DNA of 64,000 nucleotides from contig MFPR01000037.1 of NCBI GenBank assembly GCA_001784175.1, forward strand, positions 1 through 64,000, given 5' to 3'. The position numbers and the translations under genes were made by a program. Below, piece after piece: positions 61,409-64,000 of the stretch (positions within the stretch are counted from its first letter, which is position 1; every line of letters begins with the position of its first letter). The stretch is from Candidatus Lindowbacteria bacterium RIFCSPLOWO2_12_FULL_62_27 (GTDB taxonomy: Bacteria; Lindowbacteria; 2-12-FULL-62-27). Under the pieces are notes generated by a model. It was not told the origin of the DNA and searched no databases. It was given only the letters and a program-made list of their open reading frames with translations.

Positions 61409-62319
61409 AACCGGGCGTGGTGGTGGTCGGGTCGGTTGCGCTCGATACGGTGGAGACGGTGCACGGAAAACATGCCGACGCGCTGGGCGGCGCCGCCGTT
61501 TATTTTTCGCTGGCCGCGCGGCATTTCTCGAAGCCGGGCATGATCGGCGTGGTCGGCGGCGATTTTCCGGAACGGCATGTGTCGATGCTTCGGAAGCGCG
61601 GCATCGACACGGAGGGCCTCCAGCGCGTTCGCGGCGAATCGTTCCGGTGGGCCGGCCGGTACAGCCCGGACGGCAACACGGCGCACACGCTGGAGACGCG
61701 GCTCGGCGTGTTCGCGCAATTTTCGCCGCGGGTTCCGGACACGTACCGGTCGGCGGGCGTTTTGTTTCTGGCGAACATCGATCCGGAATTGCAGTATCAC
61801 GTGCTGCGGCAGATGCGGGGCGCGCTGTCGGGCGGCGACACGATGAATTTCTGGATCAAGAGCAAGCGGCCGCAGCTTCTGCGAATGCTGCGCCGGCTCC
61901 ACATCCTTTTCGTGAACGACCAGGAAGCGCGGATGTTGACGGGCGAACACAGCCTCCTCAAGGCGTCCTTGGGATTGTTGCGGCTGGGGCCTCGGGTGGC
62001 CGTGGTCAAGAAGGGCGAGCACGGTTCGATGATCCGCTCGCGGGCCGGCGTTCAGTTTTGCCCGCCCTTCCCCGTCCGCGACGTGCGGGACCCGACGGGC
62101 GCGGGGGACAGCTTTGCCGGCGCGTTCATGAGCGTGCTGGCGAAGTCCGGGCGGCGCAGCCGGAACTTGGACGAAAAGATTCTCGCGCGGGCCTGCGCCT
62201 TCGGCAGCGTCGTCTCCTCGTTCACGGTGGAATCGTTCGGCGTCGCGGGCCTCGTGCGGCTGAAACCGGCGGCGATCCGGGGCCGGTACGAGAAGCTCAA
62301 AACGCTGGTGGCGATCTGA
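61405..62319 (+). CDS. PfkB family carbohydrate kinase
   Basis: 304 residues from the ATG at 61405. VVVVGSVALDTVET, LGGAAVYFSLAARHF, VNDQEARMLTG, VVKKGEHGSMI and the catalytic DPTGAGDSFAGAFMSVL mark the ribokinase/PfkB fold. The substrate could be a sugar, nucleoside or related compound and cannot be read from the sequence; similar proteins are often found beside threonine-pathway genes in bacteria of this kind, as here. Confidence 0.9.
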   Translation: MKPGVVVVGSVALDTVETVHGKHADALGGAAVYFSLAARHFSKPGMIGVVGGDFPERHVSMLRKRGIDTEGLQRVRGESFRWAGRYSPDGNTAHTLETRLGVFAQFSPRVPDTYRSAGVLFLANIDPELQYHVLRQMRGALSGGDTMNFWIKSKRPQLLRMLRRLHILFVNDQEARMLTGEHSLLKASLGLLRLGPRVAVVKKGEHGSMIRSRAGVQFCPPFPVRDVRDPTGAGDSFAGAFMSVLAKSGRRSRNLDEKILARACAFGSVVSSFTVESFGVAGLVRLKPAAIRGRYEKLKTLVAI

Positions 62320-62321
62320 CC

Positions 62322-63602
62322 ATGCGCGTAGGGTTGATCGGACTGGGCACGGTGGGCCGCGAGGTGGCGCGGCTGCTTCTGGAGGAGCGGCGCGCGATTT
62401 TCGAGCGGACGGGCGCCGAGCTGGACCTGCGCGTGATCGTCGACAAGGACCTGTCCCCGCGGGAGGGCCTGGCGCTTCCGGCCGACGTGCGGTTCACGGA
62501 CGATCTGGGCGCGATCATGGAGGACCCTTCGATCGAAGCGGTCGTCGAGCTGATCGGCGGGATCGAGCCGGCGCGAAAGATCCATCTGGAGGCGCTCCGG
62601 CGGAAAAAACATCTGGTGACCGCCAACAAGGCGCTCTTGGCCGAGCGCGGCTCCGAGCTGTTTCAGGAGGCGCGCCGGCAGGGCGTGCAGCTTCGGTTCG
62701 AGGCGAGCGTGGCCGGCGGCATACCGATCATCAAGTCTTTTACGGAGGCGCTCGCGGCCAACCGGATCGAGCGGCTCTACGGCATCATCAACGGCACGGC
62801 CAATTACATCCTCACGCAGATGACGCAGAAGGGCCTGACGTTCGAGGAGGCGCTCCGCGAAGCCAAGCGGCTGGGATTCGCCGAGTCGGACCCGACCTTC
62901 GATGTCGAGGGCACGGACACGGCGCACAAGCTGGCGCTTCTGTGCCGGCTGGCCTTCGGCGTCGACATCCCGTTCTCGCAGCTCAGTTACGAGGGCATTT
63001 CCAAACTGTCCCAACTCGACCTGCAATTCGCCGCGGAACTCGGATTCACGGTGAAGCTCCTCGCGGTCGCGATCCGCCGCGGCGAGGGCATCGAAGTGCG
63101 GGCGCATCCGGCCCTCATTCCGAGCGGGCACCCGCTGGCGGCGGTGTCGAACGAATTCAACGCCGTGACGGTGGTGGGCGACCGCGTGGGCGAGATGATG
63201 TTTTACGGGCGCGGGGCCGGCGGCCGGCCGACGTCGTCGTCGGTGGTGGCGGACCTGATCGACATTGCGCTGGGCCGCGCGTACGGGGGCGTCGTCAATT
63301 TCGATTCGAAACTGCGGATCATCACGAAGGAGGATTCGATCAGCAAGTGGTATCTGCGGTTCACTGTGGAGGACCGGCCGGGCGTGCTGGGCCAGCTTGC
63401 GACCGTGCTGGGCCGGCACCACATCAGCATCGAGGCGTGCCTCCAGAAGGGCGCGCCGATGAACGGCGCCGTGCCCGTCGTCCTGCAGACGTTCGAGTCG
63501 AACGAATCGGCGGTCCGGCAGGCGATCGACGAGGTCGCCCGGATGAGTTTCATGCGCGAGGGCGCGCGGCTCATCCGCGTGGAACCTCTGAGGGCGGACT
63601 GA
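62322..63602 (+). CDS. hom: homoserine dehydrogenase with ACT domain
   Basis: 426 residues from the ATG at 62322. NAD(P) site VGLIGLGTVGREVARLL, VTANKALLAERG, EASVAGGIPIIKS, GIINGTANYILTQM and the catalytic region LGFAESDPTFDVEGTDTAHKLALL; the C-terminal ACT domain (about 340-420) has RFTVEDRPGVLGQLATVLGRHHISIEACLQKG and probably gives threonine feedback control. It lies upstream of threonine synthase by 5 bases. Confidence 0.97.
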   Translation: MRVGLIGLGTVGREVARLLLEERRAIFERTGAELDLRVIVDKDLSPREGLALPADVRFTDDLGAIMEDPSIEAVVELIGGIEPARKIHLEALRRKKHLVTANKALLAERGSELFQEARRQGVQLRFEASVAGGIPIIKSFTEALAANRIERLYGIINGTANYILTQMTQKGLTFEEALREAKRLGFAESDPTFDVEGTDTAHKLALLCRLAFGVDIPFSQLSYEGISKLSQLDLQFAAELGFTVKLLAVAIRRGEGIEVRAHPALIPSGHPLAAVSNEFNAVTVVGDRVGEMMFYGRGAGGRPTSSSVVADLIDIALGRAYGGVVNFDSKLRIITKEDSISKWYLRFTVEDRPGVLGQLATVLGRHHISIEACLQKGAPMNGAVPVVLQTFESNESAVRQAIDEVARMSFMREGARLIRVEPLRAD

Positions 63603-63607
63603 GCCGC

Positions 63608-64000
63608 ATGTCGACCCGCGGCGTCATCGCGCGATACCGGCCGTACCTGCCGGTCACCGAGTCGACGCCGGTCATCACGCTGCAGGAGGGCGATACGCCG
63701 CTTTTGCGGCTGCGCAACGTCGAAAAACATATCGGATGCGAGGCGGAACTCTACGCGAAGTTTGAAGGGCTGAACCCGACGGCGTCGTTCAAGGACCGCG
63801 GCATGACGCTGGCGGTTTCGAAGGCCATCGAGGAAGGCGCCGACGCCGTGCTCTGCGCGTCCACCGGAAACACCTCGGCCTCGGCCGCCGCCTACGCCGC
63901 CCGCGCCCGCATCAAGTGCGCGGTGATTCTCCCCGAGGGCGCCATCGCGCTCGGCAAACTCGCGCAGGCCCTCCTGCACGGCGCGGTGGTCCTGCCGGTC
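63608..64000 (+). CDS. thrC: threonine synthase, N-terminal part, truncated by window edge
   Basis: 131 codons are in the window. STPVITLQEGDTPLLRLRNVEKHIG and AKFEGLNPTASFKDRGMTLAVSKA with the PLP lysine of SFKDRG, then CASTGNTSASAAAYAARA, are the short-type threonine synthase motifs. It converts O-phosphohomoserine to threonine and forms the threonine unit with the preceding homoserine dehydrogenase. Confidence 0.95.
   Translation, partial: MSTRGVIARYRPYLPVTESTPVITLQEGDTPLLRLRNVEKHIGCEAELYAKFEGLNPTASFKDRGMTLAVSKAIEEGADAVLCASTGNTSASAAAYAARARIKCAVILPEGAIALGKLAQALLHGAVVLPV

Noticed and set aside
1-64000. tRNA, rRNA, CRISPR, insertion sequence or phage genes
   Set aside because: Gaps between genes are short and none shows cloverleaf, repeat-spacer or transposase features on reading both strands.

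Overview
The window is a GC-rich bacterial chromosome segment with tightly packed genes, many start/stop overlaps (ATGA or GTGA), several GTG starts and clear Shine-Dalgarno sites. I see no rRNA, tRNA, CRISPR array, transposase or phage gene. The content suggests an uncultivated anaerobic or facultatively fermentative bacterium. It has a V-type ATPase operon in the chlamydial gene order (E, DUF2764, A, B, D, I, K), a cytosolic group 3b-like [NiFe] hydrogenase, pyruvate:ferredoxin oxidoreductase, phosphoketolase and acetate kinase, plus GatCAB, many histidine kinases and a FlgM preceded by a sigma-28-like promoter. I cannot assign a phylum from sequence alone; a PVC/Omnitrophota-like lineage is only a guess.

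Layout. 1-1336 (-): alpha-glucan phosphorylase (cut by the window edge) and a small zinc-ribbon-like protein. 1628-11723 (+): citrate synthase, a siroheme nitrite/sulfite reductase and the V-ATPase operon, whose K subunit keeps the residues of a Na+ site. 11741-12484 (-): a probable LCIB/C-type carbonic anhydrase with a 20-bp palindrome upstream. 12633-15786 (+): metal-binding lipoprotein, YceI protein, and a fusion of a histidine-phosphatase domain to a eukaryotic-type hexokinase. 15999-21307 (-): CDF exporter with an Mn-type signature, phosphoketolase, hybrid kinase and MerR regulator. 21412-26832 (-): methylmalonate-semialdehyde dehydrogenase, hybrid kinase, response regulator and FapA-like protein, all coupled by overlaps. 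26846-36802 (-): hydrogenase structural genes hydBGDA, a maturation protease, a cyclic-nucleotide-binding protein without DNA-binding domain, hypF, hypC, hypD, hypE, and a thioredoxin-like protein at the head.

37135-50650 (+): acetate kinase, a two-gene fused pyruvate:ferredoxin oxidoreductase, a PLP aminotransferase, an AhbC/NirJ-like radical SAM protein, a 62-residue Cys-rich protein, a second radical SAM/SPASM protein, a nitronate-monooxygenase-like flavoprotein, a kinase/NtrC-type regulator pair and two exported thioredoxin-fold proteins. 50801-58435 (-): FlgM, GatB-GatA-GatC, a polyprenyl-type glycosyltransferase, CoaBC, 5'-nucleotidase and a PGPGW membrane protein. 58495-64000 (+): stand-alone 5'-3' exonuclease, CoaE, HDOD protein, SPOR protein, PfkB kinase, homoserine dehydrogenase and the start of threonine synthase.

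How it fits together (inference): sugar released by glucan phosphorylase or phosphorylated by hexokinase could feed phosphoketolase, giving acetyl phosphate that acetate kinase turns into ATP. Pyruvate oxidation by POR would give reduced ferredoxin, and the soluble hydrogenase would balance NAD(P)H. The V-ATPase would link ATP to a Na+ gradient. The most unusual items are the phosphatase-hexokinase fusion with a missing catalytic His, a 52-base double-hairpin repeat placed in frame inside two proteins (with a half copy in a third), and the paired radical SAM genes around a small Cys-rich ORF.
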